Below, piece by piece: positions 40,808-50,462 of a DNA stretch of 64,000 nt. The position numbers and the translations under genes are program-made. The DNA comes from Saccharomycopsis fibuligera x Saccharomycopsis cf. fibuligera. Its lineage: Eukaryota; Ascomycota; Saccharomycetes; Ascoideales; Saccharomycopsidaceae. Below the pieces are notes generated by a model. That model ran no database searches, had not been told where the DNA came from, and saw only the letters and a list, made by a program, of their open reading frames with translations. Location of the stretch: contig CP012812.1 in the NCBI GenBank assembly GCA_001936135.1, positions 124,001 to 188,000 of the forward strand, given 5' to 3'. The number at the start of each line of letters is the position of its first letter. The stretch's first letter is position 1.

Positions 40808-42634
40808 ATGAGCCATAACGACGACAAAAGTTCTGTGAGCACTACTAGTGACGAGAATCAGGCACAAGACTACACTGCCAAGCATATCCATGAAAGTGAA
40901 TCCAGCGGTCCGGTGCAAAAATTGTACAATACAATCAGTGCATCCTCACACAGCTTGAGAAGAAAATCAACCGCTGCCTCAAACGCTCAATTCGAAGGTA
41001 ACGAAGCCATTAGTAGAATTGTTACTAGATTGGAGTCTAACGCTGGTCAGTTAGGCCCCTTAGAAGAACCAATCGACCATGAATCTGTTTATAATAGAAA
41101 AGCCACTCCTTTTGATAATGTCAATGAACAAGATCCATACAAGTATATTCTTGACGAAGAAACTGGTATCAGGCTAGTTGAATTTGTGAAAAACGATAAA
41201 GATGATCCAAGAAACTGGCCAGCCTACAGAAAATGGCTTATCACTGTGATGCTTGGTCTTCTTTGTTTCGATGTCGCTTTTTGTTCCTCAGTTATTACTG
41301 GTGCCATGGGTGGTCCAGTTGAAACTTTTGGTGTTTCCATGGAAGTTTCTATTTTAGCTGTTACTTTATTTGTTGTTGGTTTTGGTGTTGGCCCTATTGT
41401 TTTCTCTCCTGCTTCTGAAGAAGTTGGTCGTCAATTCATTTACAATAGTACTTTGCTTTTAGGTGTCATCTTCATTATTCCTTGTGCTGTTGCTCCAAAT
41501 ATTGGCACTTTGCTTGTCTGCCGTTTCATTGACGGTGTTGCCTTTTCTGCTCCAATGACTTTAATTGGTGGTTCTTTATCTGATATTTTCCTTTCCCATG
41601 AAAGAGGTGCCGCTATGGCAGTTTTCTCTGCTGCACCATTTGCCGGTCCAATTGTTGGTCCAATTGTTGGTGGCTTCGTTGGTGATAATGCCGGTTGGAG
41701 ATGGAATTACTGGGTTTCATTGATTTTCAGTGGTGTTATATACGTCCTTGTTGTGCTTATCATCCCAGAAACCCATCATCAAACTATTTTGAAAAGAAGA
41801 CGTAACAAATTGATCAAACTTACTAACGACCCAACCTACAAGATCATTAAGGACTTGAAACCAAGATCTTACAAGAAAATCGCTGTCGATACTGTTACCA
41901 GACCATTCATTTTGCTTACTGAAATTATTGTCCTTTTGGTTACCATTTACATGTCTGTCATTTATGGTTTGCTTTACATGTTTTTCTTTACCTTCCCTGT
42001 GGTTTTCAATGAAGGTAAAGGTTGGACTGATTCCATGACTGGTCTTATGTTTATTGGTGTTGGTATTGGTGTTGTTATTGCTACTGGTATTTCTCCATAT
42101 GTCAACAGAGACTACAACAGACGTGCTGGTGAGTACATTGCCCGTGGCGAAATCCCACCACCAGAACTTCGATTGATTACTATGATGTTCACCTGTTGGT
42201 TGCTTCCAATTGGTCTTTTTATCTTTGCTTGGACCTCTTATTCCAAACTTATATGGGTTGGGCCTGCCGTTGCTGGTATTCCATGTGGTATTGGTTTCTT
42301 GCTTATTTACAACTCTGCAAACAATTACATTGTTGATTCTTACCAACATTATGCTGCTTCTGCTCTTGCTGCTAAAACATTGGTTAGATCTCTCCATGGT
42401 GCTACTTGTGTGCTTTACACTATCCAAATGTTGCACAGATTGGGCAACCAATGGGGTATCTCGTTATTGGCTTTCATCTCTTTGGCCTGTTGTGCTATCC
42501 CATACTTATTCTTCTTCTATGGTGCCACTATCAGAAAGAAGAGTAAGTACGCTTACAAACCAGATCCTACAGAATTTTTCAAGAATCGTGCTCCAGCTCC
42601 AGCAACAGCTGGTACTGATGAAGAAAAGAATTAG
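40808..42634 (+). CDS. DHA1 MFS transporter, Tpo-type
   Basis: A 608-residue member of the 12-span DHA1 family (drug or polyamine:H+ antiporters). A Ser-rich N-terminus of about 125 residues precedes FVKNDKDDPRNWPAYRKW, the usual pre-TM1 block. GPIVGPIVGGFVG in TM5 is motif C of antiporters. IPETHHQTILKRRRNKLIK follows TM6. Loop 2-3 reads PASEEVGRQFIYN, so the usual GRRP of motif A is GRQF here. The C-terminal tail is Lys- then Pro/Ala-rich. Codon use is biased (GGT, GTT), suggesting fair expression. It shares the family with the protein at 28293-30215 but differs enough that they are unlikely to be recent duplicates. Confidence 0.87.
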   Translation: MSHNDDKSSVSTTSDENQAQDYTAKHIHESESSGPVQKLYNTISASSHSLRRKSTAASNAQFEGNEAISRIVTRLESNAGQLGPLEEPIDHESVYNRKATPFDNVNEQDPYKYILDEETGIRLVEFVKNDKDDPRNWPAYRKWLITVMLGLLCFDVAFCSSVITGAMGGPVETFGVSMEVSILAVTLFVVGFGVGPIVFSPASEEVGRQFIYNSTLLLGVIFIIPCAVAPNIGTLLVCRFIDGVAFSAPMTLIGGSLSDIFLSHERGAAMAVFSAAPFAGPIVGPIVGGFVGDNAGWRWNYWVSLIFSGVIYVLVVLIIPETHHQTILKRRRNKLIKLTNDPTYKIIKDLKPRSYKKIAVDTVTRPFILLTEIIVLLVTIYMSVIYGLLYMFFFTFPVVFNEGKGWTDSMTGLMFIGVGIGVVIATGISPYVNRDYNRRAGEYIARGEIPPPELRLITMMFTCWLLPIGLFIFAWTSYSKLIWVGPAVAGIPCGIGFLLIYNSANNYIVDSYQHYAASALAAKTLVRSLHGATCVLYTIQMLHRLGNQWGISLLAFISLACCAIPYLFFFYGATIRKKSKYAYKPDPTEFFKNRAPAPATAGTDEEKN

Positions 42635-44326
42635 TTTATTTAAATTGAACCGATACATTGTTTTCTCTGTTGAAAAAGGTTGCATAAAGACAGCCAGAAA
42701 ATAAAAATAAAAATAAAAACTAATACCACTTGCACCTGCATTCATCAATATGCTTGTTAACTGTTCAAACACTTATATCTTTTCATTTCGGTTTTTCGCA
42801 TTTCTTATTTGCTCTTGTTTAATACTACTTATACTTATATCACTAGTCACTAAGTACTTGATATTTTGTTTTCCTTCTATTCGTTCGCACTGTTTTTATA
42901 TCGTTTTATTACATCAACTACATTACTACCCCCCATCTATCACATACCCATACTTCTAGCTTGTTTGCTTATTGGTTTTCATTCTTTTCTTTCTAAAATC
43001 AACTATTACGGATTTGAAAATAGATTATATTCATATTTTTGACATTAAATAATATCTACTAATCATACATGTCATTTACCCTTCAGAAAAAATTGTAAGA
43101 ATTTTAGCTATCTGAATTTATTTTGATAAAGTTTTTGAAGCAATTTTCAAGTTGCGTCAGCTTTCTAAACGTTATTAAGTATAGCAAAATTGACTGTTAA
43201 GGGCAAAATGAAAAGTTTATGAGTAAAGGAGAAGAACATCAACTTCAAAATCAAAAAAATAAAATAAAATAAAATAAAAGGTCTTTTGTGTTTTATTTTT
43301 CTATTTCAATCACATATCCACATTCTTTTTCACCTTGTTATGTCCTAGCACTTTACAATGTTTAAGCATTTCTTGTCCTGATATTGTTTTAATTGTCTAT
43401 ATTTGATATTTACGTACTCGTTAATCCTGTCAGCCGTTTTCCGTTTTTTACTTCCTGCACTTGCTGCATCGAGTTCCCTACAATTCCCAATTTGGTTCCT
43501 CCACTTCTCCGTTGTTTTGGTTTTTACCAAAAAAGGCGTATACTTCTGCTGGTGTAGAAAAAAAAAATTTTTTTGTTTGTTTGGTTTTCTGTTTGCGTCG
43601 GCCCTTGTAATTATGTCGCCGATATGCGGGTTGATGTATCTTTGCGGTATTATTTTTGTGTGAGCAATCCTTCTACTACAATTTTGTTCTTTTTGTGTAA
43701 TCTAACTATAGCCAAAACTAAAACTCTGCAACTTACAACACGCTTCATAGTTCAAAAAATTTTATTGCGATCTAGAATATTCTTTGCTATAGTCTTTCAA
43801 AAGAACTGTTGAATTACACAAAACCAATTTCGGCTGCAGCTGAACCATTTACACGGTTTACAGATCTCTTTTCCTTCTTCTTTTCCTAATTCTGCATTCG
43901 TGTATTATCGATCGGACCAGGAAACCAAGGCTGGTGGATCCAGGCCTCTGGAGCTCTAGAAAAAAATCAATGTGTATCTGTCCTGTAGTGCGCCTTGTGC
44001 CTCAACATGCAGGTGTCACTTTATAGATGTACCTATTTCCAAAGCTTTTCCTTCCTTTTCCTTTCGTAACGGCATCCACAAAAACACTTTAATATCAGAA
44101 TAGAAAAAACCTGCAAGAGATTTGTATCTATATACTATGGTGTACTTATCTATTTAAGGAGAATTAGATCCAATGTTTTTCCTTATTTTTGATTTTTTCT
44201 TTTTCTTTTTTTTTCTTTTTTTTTTTCTATATCTACTCTAATCAACACCTTTTTGCTATTACTTCAATTGCTTTAATCTAAAATTACCTTTTGTTTTTTT
44301 CAAACAAATCTAGAAGCACATTCATC
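42635..44326. other. 1.7 kb intergenic region
   Basis: AT-rich, with an (AAAAT)n run near 43257-43279 and T-rich tracts near 44168-44226. Short ORFs between 42750 and 43812 are not supported. Confidence 0.5.
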
Positions 44327-45352
44327 ATGTCTTCTCTTTCTGCTGCTTCAACTACTGCAGTCTCCTTATGCTCAAATGCATCTACTTGTTCTACAGGTTC
44401 TTTTCCAAGAGATGACAGCGAAACTCTGTTAGGATCTAGCAACGGTCCATCATTTTCTGCCAATGATGCCTTTAGCTGTTTAAGTTTTGAATCTGATTAT
44501 GTTTCCTTTCCTCCTTTGAAGACGTCTCTTTCGCTCAATCCAGTACATACATTGAACTGTTTGACATTGCAGGTCTCGGACGCCTTCTTTGATTCTCAAT
44601 TCTTACAACTTCCAGTATTGAAAACTTTAAAAATTACGGCTTCACCCCAGCTAAAGAAAGTTGCTAATTTTACTTCATCTTACTTTCCGAACTTAGTTGA
44701 GCTTATTATTTCCAATACAGGTTTAACAACGTTTGCCGATTCTTTGGAACTACCTCAGCTAGAGATTTTGGATCTCTCCGACAATAAGCTTACTGAGTTG
44801 CCAAACCTTGACTACTTGCCTGCACTTGAAATACTACTGTTGTCTGGTAACCAAATTACAAGTCTTGAAGGTTTTAGCTCTCTTCAATGTTTGACTCACC
44901 TTTGCATCAATGACAATGAGGTGGAAGAAATTCCACGCTCTGTTGTTTCACTTCCTTCACTTCGCAATTTGTACGCCACCAACAATAGAATCCAAAAGAT
45001 TACAAAGTTTCCACTTACTAGCCCCTTAAATGAGTTGTACCTTGACAAAAATCGTCTTCTTGAGGTGGAGTGCATTGAAGAGCTTCAAAATCTCAGATAT
45101 TTGAGTGTTTCCGATAATTTGCTCTCAGACTTTAATAACATCGTTAAAGTGACTAGCTTGCTTCAGTTGAATTTGTCAAAGAATGGTATCGCTTGCATCC
45201 CGCAAGAATTTCAATTGCTTGAAAACTTGCACTTGGTTAATTTAGCTGGTAATATAATCATGCAAAATAGCTGTGATTTTTCCCTTATGAGTAACTTGGA
45301 AATTATTCTCATTAACGATTTCACTAATTATGGAGTTGTGATGCTTGACTAA
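44327..45352 (+). CDS. leucine-rich repeat protein, 341 aa
   Basis: The start ATG is at 44327 (MSSLSAAS…); an upstream in-frame TTG is ignored. The first ~60 residues are Ser/Thr-rich. From about residue 75 to 330 there are about ten leucine-rich repeats of the LxxLxLxxNxL type, for example LEILDLSDNKLTELPNL, LEILLLSGNQITSLEGF, LHLVNLAGNII. Consensus spacing is 20-23 residues, as in the SDS22-like/typical class. No F-box or catalytic domain is seen. It lies 1.5 kb upstream of an F-box/LRR gene on the same strand, with similar repeat wording (NLVEL, PNLEDINLERN), so it may be a relative that lost the F-box. Function, probably protein binding, is inferred. Confidence 0.8.
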   Translation: MSSLSAASTTAVSLCSNASTCSTGSFPRDDSETLLGSSNGPSFSANDAFSCLSFESDYVSFPPLKTSLSLNPVHTLNCLTLQVSDAFFDSQFLQLPVLKTLKITASPQLKKVANFTSSYFPNLVELIISNTGLTTFADSLELPQLEILDLSDNKLTELPNLDYLPALEILLLSGNQITSLEGFSSLQCLTHLCINDNEVEEIPRSVVSLPSLRNLYATNNRIQKITKFPLTSPLNELYLDKNRLLEVECIEELQNLRYLSVSDNLLSDFNNIVKVTSLLQLNLSKNGIACIPQEFQLLENLHLVNLAGNIIMQNSCDFSLMSNLEIILINDFTNYGVVMLD

Positions 45353-46810
45353 AAAGTTGCTTTGTTGTTGGTATTAGTTTTTCTTTTTCTTTAATTTCCT
45401 TGTGGTTCGTTTTGGTTTGTTATTTTTAGCTTTTTTTTATGGACTTTTTTGGAATTTTTTGGATTTCTGGCTTTGTCTTTTAGAGGTCTTGATTTTTACA
45501 CCCTGAATGATTGTATTTTATTTTTTGTTATTTTTTACTTTGACTTGGATCATTTCGTCATATAATTTGATTTACAGTTTTTTCTTTACACACCCTCTCT
45601 TTTGCCTTTGTAAGATACCGGTTTCTACTTGATGAGATATAGACAAAATAGCATTTTGATAAAAAAAAGATAATTTGAAAATTTAGGCTACTGTAGAATT
45701 ACGGTTTTATATGTGAGCTGAAAAATATTTCATCAGGGTTAATTGCTGCAGAATTGTGGTTTACTTTGATCTTAAGAGGATGGAAGGTTTTGAAAACAGT
45801 ACAGCATTCCGCAACTTTCATCAGAACAGATATTTTTTTTTTCTTTTCTGTTTTTGCTCATCTGGTAAAAGGCTGCCTTTTGAATTTATTTCAATGTCAT
45901 AAAGTGGCTCTGCTAGTTTACTCAATTTATCACATTGGGGACAATATTGTGCATTGCTAACTGAAGAAAAAGCTCACTTAATGAGCACTTGCTGCTGTTT
46001 CTCCCACCACTCCTTTTTTTTGAACTCCAAATCAGCATATTTCAGAATATTACTTTTGGGTTTTCATTTGGGGGACTTACTTGTAGAAACTTGAAAAATT
46101 GAAATAAATAGCACAACCAATTGAAAACCTACATGTGGACATCTGGACAGACTTGCACTGATACAGTACAAAATTGTTTTTACAATCATGCTAAACTACA
46201 TAATTTTATTAATCTTTAAACTAAAATACTCTTAGCAATGATTTTACTTAGATACGAGCGTCGCAAGCATTAGTGAATTAATACCGGCGTGGCGGTACAA
46301 ATCTTTGGATTTATCACACATGTGTGCATTGTAAGTAGAAAATAAGCCGCAATGATTTGTGGCTTAGTATACCTAAAATTAAATGACAAACGCAACGACC
46401 GACCCTTGGCATGGCCATCAGCCAGCTTATACACAATCATCAGCTTGCGAAAACGGTTTAGCAGTGCTTCTGGACTCGGGGATTAAGGGCATGAGTCAAA
46501 CTTCGAGTTTCAAGTTCCGGGCACTGCGAGAGCCGCACATTGCCGAATACGTCCACACGGCTGATTTGCCAATGCTGCGGGACGCTTTGGTGGTCTCGCC
46601 AAGCGAAAAAGACCCCTATTTTTGAGACTCGAGATTGAAATGCGGTGCTGCGCTGGTCTCAATATAATTAGTATTATAACGTAATACGACAGCAGCTGTT
46701 GGCAGGTATATATAAGTAATGCTTTCTTGACAAAGGTATTCAGATGTTATGATGGCTGCTACACTATCAAAAATAATTATTCCTCAACACTTTTTAAGGG
46801 CAGTTTCACC
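45353..46810. other. intergenic, promoter of F-box/LRR gene
   Basis: About 1.5 kb. A TATATATAA element near 46706 lies about 100 bp before the F-box/LRR ATG. ORFs at 45754-45960 and 46383-46625 have no support. Confidence 0.5.
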
Positions 46811-48286
46811 ATGTCAACATCGGCTCCCCATCATTGGGAGACACTTCCCAATGAGCTCCTCTTAGAAGTGCTCAGCCAGCTTGGGCTCGAAGATATCAAG
46901 AACGTTTTGAGTTCAGTGTCGCCACAATCCCGCACGGCTACTGCATTGTACACTATCCTTTTTCAAAACGTTGTTGTTGGAGAAGAGCCAGCCGATCTGT
47001 TTGACTGTGTCAACATTTTGGGGTTTGACTTCAAGGAAAATCAAGGCCGTCATAAGATTGAGTTATATGTCTATCATGAACCTAGCATTGTGGAGTTGGT
47101 CCAATATGCAACATATATCAAGTCTCTTGTCATTTATTGCCAGCAAAATAGAACACCGCATATTGAATCATGCACTCTTTGCTATTATCATCAACAAAGC
47201 AAAGGGACCAATTACAAATATGGCTCAAATTTGGCCCAATTGGTTAACAGTGCGCCGAATGTTGTTGAATTATTCATTCTTTGTCAATGCATGACAGCCA
47301 AAGTGCATGAAAAGGCACAATTGAATCATTTAGCCCTTTATCGCTGTCCTGGACATGTATTGTATGGTACGAAGCAAATCATGGGAATTGACTCTTTTTT
47401 TATTCCAGGATACCTTTGGCTTACGGTGACTGAAGAAAATGTCAAATCATTAACTCAACTAGATCTCATTTTGGGTTTGTACATGCCGGTTGCTGATGGG
47501 AAAACTTACAATTTGCCAAAGTTACAGAGATTAAGTTTAGCTTCGAATGAAATAAAAACAGTAAAAAATTTCACCAAAGAATTTTTGCCAAACCTTGAAG
47601 ATATCAATTTGGAGCGCAACCGTTTAGTTCAAATACCTGACTTTTTTGAATTGCCGTCATTGAGAAATTTGAACTTGAACAGAAACGACGTTGTAGACCT
47701 TAGTTACAGTCATACTTTACATAGGGTGAGGATATTGGATTTATCATTTAACGAATTGAAAGATTTTGAGGACCTTGGAAACTTGTACGACTTGGAAAAT
47801 CTTGATTTAGCAGGAAATCATGCGGAACGCATTCCTGAAAATTTTCAAAACTTGACAAAACTTACGAGAATCAATGCTAATCAAAACAAACTTAGCAACA
47901 TTTATGGTTTGCAGAAATTATCCAAATTGCAAATTGTTGGTCTTGGAGGAAACCAATTGGCTTCACTTCCAAATAATCTTGAAAGTTGGCAAAACCTCGA
48001 AGTGTTGAATTTAAGCACGAATCTTCTCTCCAATATCGATAGCTTGAGTGACTTGTCAAATTTGCAAGACCTTGATGCAAGCTTGAATAATATTTCTTAT
48101 CTTCCAAGCAACATGTCAAAATTGCAAAATTTGGTGCAGTTGAACTTGGCAGATAATAGAATTACCAATATTGATGTTTTCGAAACTGTTCCAAACTTGC
48201 AATATGTTGATATTAGTGGTAACCAAGTTGCTGATGTTTTACAGGTGGTTCGCAGAATGCCAAAGTTAGCAAATATTCAATTATGA
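46811..48286 (+). CDS. F-box and leucine-rich repeat protein, 491 aa
   Basis: The start is the ATG at 46811 (MSTSAPHHWETLPNELLLEV); upstream in-frame codons are non-ATG. Residues about 11-50 form an F-box (LPNELLLEVLSQLGLEDIKN), so the protein is probably an SCF substrate receptor. Residues about 60-225 are a linker region containing the two motifs shared with the 38679-39980 protein (YATYIKSLVIYC and LVNSAPNVVELFILCQC). From about 235 to the end there are roughly eleven leucine-rich repeats of 20-23 residues (LRNLNLNRND, LENLDLAGNH, LEVLNLSTNLLSNI, LVQLNLADNRITNI). This is a coherent F-box–linker–LRR layout. I cannot name an S. cerevisiae orthologue. Confidence 0.82.
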   Translation: MSTSAPHHWETLPNELLLEVLSQLGLEDIKNVLSSVSPQSRTATALYTILFQNVVVGEEPADLFDCVNILGFDFKENQGRHKIELYVYHEPSIVELVQYATYIKSLVIYCQQNRTPHIESCTLCYYHQQSKGTNYKYGSNLAQLVNSAPNVVELFILCQCMTAKVHEKAQLNHLALYRCPGHVLYGTKQIMGIDSFFIPGYLWLTVTEENVKSLTQLDLILGLYMPVADGKTYNLPKLQRLSLASNEIKTVKNFTKEFLPNLEDINLERNRLVQIPDFFELPSLRNLNLNRNDVVDLSYSHTLHRVRILDLSFNELKDFEDLGNLYDLENLDLAGNHAERIPENFQNLTKLTRINANQNKLSNIYGLQKLSKLQIVGLGGNQLASLPNNLESWQNLEVLNLSTNLLSNIDSLSDLSNLQDLDASLNNISYLPSNMSKLQNLVQLNLADNRITNIDVFETVPNLQYVDISGNQVADVLQVVRRMPKLANIQL

Positions 48287-48616
48287 AAGAGTCGCATTAT
48301 AGATAGTATACTTTGAACAAACTTGTTATGGTCTTTCTTTAATGTAGGAGTGTTGACTAAAATTGATTGTGCAGCGCTGTGCTTTTCCAGGGAACACATC
48401 CATACTTCGGAGGTAGTAGTACTAGTAATAGTATGGTTTTCAAAGATTTGCAATAATTAAAACAGCCAATACAACAAAACACTACTCACAGTACACCAAT
48501 GACAGTGCTGGCCAGCTGGCCAGTTACAAAATACTACAGTACTAAAGTCAAAAGGAAAAAAAATTATATTTTTTACATTTTTTTTTTTTAAACTAATACC
48601 AAAATCAGGGAAAGAT
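48287..48616. other. convergent spacer with 16-bp palindrome
   Basis: 330 bp between the ends of the F-box/LRR gene (+) and RPL30 (-). It has a perfect 16-bp palindrome at 48508-48523 and a T run near 48574-48590. Confidence 0.6.
48508..48523. repeat. 16-bp perfect palindrome
   Basis: CTGGCCAGCTGGCCAG is two tandem copies of the palindrome CTGGCCAG. It lies in the 3' flanks of two convergent genes. Confidence 0.75.
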
Positions 48617-49258
48617 TTAAGCAGCAGTCAAGATGTCAGAGTCACCGGCATCAGTGATAGCCAAAACACCAACTCTGAACAATTTACCACAAGCGGTACC
48701 CAATTCGTTGTTACCACCTTGGAAGTAAGAGACTTGAGTCTTGGACAACATGGCGTAGTATTCAATTTCAGCTTTTCTCAAGATTGGAGTGTTAGCAGCC
48801 AAAACAATCAACTTAGCCTTACCTTGTCTCAAGGCTTTGACACTGGATTTGTAACCAAGCTGGTATTTACCAGATTTGATGGCAAGAGCCAACTTAGAGT
48901 TAAAAGAATCTTGGGATTTTCTTGGGGCCTTTAGTTTTAGTTAGTAAAATAATGTTCAGTTTTTCTACTGTAGAGATAAGAAAATTTGGGGGATTTATGC
49001 TAGATGAGGGGAGCGGTGTTAATCACTCCCCATCAATATAATATTACGAGGGTGTATGGTAAGATAAGTGATTTGACTTGTGAGAGTCTCATCATAAAAT
49101 TGATGACAAGTCCCTTTAAAAGTCAGGACCAGCAAATCAATACAATAATATTATATTGCGAAAATGAATTGAAAATCAACATTGAGTCGAGTCGAGTCTA
49201 GTCGCTTGAGGGCAGCAGACAACGAGGACCATGTCGATAGAATGAAAGTACTAACCAT
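48617..49258 (-). CDS. RPL30: 60S ribosomal protein L30 (eL30), spliced
   Basis: The eL30 protein of the large ribosomal subunit. In S. cerevisiae it also binds its own pre-mRNA and mRNA to repress splicing and translation. The coding exons are 49258..49256 (only the ATG) and 48928..48617, joining to 104 residues. The sequence begins [23 protein letters not shown] and contains the L30 blocks [25 protein letters not shown] and [18 protein letters not shown]. The Met-only first exon is the same arrangement as I recall for yeast RPL30. The junction is supported by a TACTAAC branch, the AAAG acceptor and agreement of the N-terminus with eL30. Codon use is strongly biased. Regulation is discussed under the kink-turn entry. 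RPL24 lies divergently 1.2 kb away. Confidence 0.93.
48929..49255 (-). other. RPL30 intron with unusual 5' splice site
   Basis: A 327-nt intron, the longest coding-gene intron in the window. It begins GTTAGT rather than GTATGT. The branch TACTAAC lies about 10 nt before the AAAG acceptor. Inside are a stem GACTTGT/ACAAGTC enclosing CATCA/TGATG, and a hairpin GGGGAG…CTCCCC. Confidence 0.85.
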
Positions 49259-49293
49259 CTCTGTGCTTTTTGTATGTGTGTTTGCACTCCGGT
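49253..49293 (-). promoter_or_regulatory. predicted L30-binding kink-turn in RPL30 leader
   Basis: The minus strand reads ACCGGAGTGC (49293..49284), a 17-nt loop, then GCACAGAGATGGT (49266..49254). GUGC pairs with GCAC and ACC pairs with GGU, leaving an asymmetric purine-rich internal loop (GGA opposite AGAGAU), a kink-turn. The parts ACCGGAGUG and AGAGAUGGU match the S. cerevisiae L30-binding element as I recall it from the L30-RNA structure. The start codon and the first intron base lie in the closing stem. Binding of L30 would hide the 5' splice site. The structure is read by eye; pairing is direct, function is inferred from yeast. Confidence 0.8.
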
Positions 49294-49311
49294 ATTTCTA
49301 TCAAAAAATGC

Positions 49312-49319
49312 TTAGGGTG
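49312..49319 (+). promoter_or_regulatory. possible Tbf1 site near RPL30
   Basis: TTAGGGTG (CACCCTAA on the RPL30 strand) resembles the Tbf1 element of CUG-clade ribosomal protein promoters. It is only about 54 bp before the RPL30 ATG, so it may lie in the transcribed leader. Confidence 0.3.
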
Positions 49320-49648
49320 ATGAAGAAGAAAAAAGGAACAAACTTATAAAAAGTTGGCTGAAACTTTTGCAAAGAACTCATTTTCGCTTTATAAAAAAAA
49401 ATATCAAAAAAAAAAAAAATCAAAAAAAAGTGAGGCGGACGAGGGCTATTTCTTGGGGGGTTCAGCACATACTGTTTTCACGTTTTCTTCGTGTTGATTC
49501 CGCGAGGAGCGTCACGTTACACAGTAGAGGGCTAAACGTGCAATGGTCACAATGCGGCATGTGATCCTTCCATGTGACAGGAAAAACGAGAAAAAAACTG
49601 GAAAAAAAGAAAAAAAGAGGAAAAAAATCAAGTGCAGAGATATTTGAT

Positions 49649-49654
49649 CACGTG
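49649..49654. promoter_or_regulatory. Cbf1-type E-box between RPL30 and RPL24
   Basis: CACGTG in the sequence GATCACGTGCTC. Cbf1 is known to act with Tbf1 on ribosomal protein genes in C. albicans. A single site could serve both divergent genes. Confidence 0.45.
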
Positions 49655-49824
49655 CTCACACTCACTACCGCCAGAAGGCAGCGCAGCGCTCGCTCAGCGC
49701 ATTGCCAACCGGCGGCGGGAGAAAAATCGTCAAGCACTTTTCAAACAAAAGCATTTTCCAGTACGCTTCGACTAGCTCGCCTGGCTGAATAGCAGAACGA
49801 CAAAAGAATCCCATCAAACACAAA

Positions 49825-50462
49825 GTAAGTACCGTCAGTACTATCTGGTAGCGACACATTACAATCGTCAAAGAAAGAAAGAAGTAAAGGAAGAGTTTTC
49901 AGCTGGTCGTTTACCATTGCAATTTCCATTTACAGCACACAATATCAGCCAAGCAAGAGTAGGTTTATTCATCATCAGAATTATCTAAAAAAGTGTTAGA
50001 TTGTGTGATTGTCCAAAAATAAAAAGGTCAAAGAGCACCAATATACTCAAAAATTAAATCCTGACTCAAAGCGTGTTATTTAAAATTATTATTAAATCAC
50101 ATTGTACCAAATCATAGTCTCGACAGTTATGAGTTTTTTCAAAGGTGTTGACAATATAATGTAAAATATAAGAGTCTATCTTTATGCGAATAGCCAATTA
50201 AGAATGTCATAGCAACAAGCAGCAAAACACATAACGAATTTCCAAAAGAAAAAGAAAACTATTTCCAATGCAATCACTGGAACGACAAAAAACGACTCGA
50301 ACACTATGTAGTCAAATGTTGCACGCTCAAATCAATTGGTATTATATTACTCACCTATCATATTTTACAGCAACCATAAACAAACACAAGATTGTTCTTT
50401 CTTTGTCTGTGTCGTCAGAATTTTTGCATTCCTCGAACCACATTGCTAACATCTCATTCTAG
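49825..50462 (+). other. probable 5'-UTR intron of RPL24
   Basis: A 638-nt candidate starts GTAAGT, has branch-like TTGCTAAC, and ends CATTCTAG just 9 nt before the RPL24 ATG. Branch-to-acceptor spacing (about 12 nt) is typical. The donor choice is the weak point; other GT sites lie between. Confidence 0.45.

Noticed and set aside
46383-46625. 80-codon ORF upstream of the F-box/LRR gene
   Set aside because: No recognisable feature; no evidence of splicing to the downstream gene.
49055-49190. Possible C/D box snoRNA in the RPL30 intron (ATGATGA … CTGA)
   Set aside because: Spacing is long, no terminal stem, and ATGATGA is part of a hairpin.
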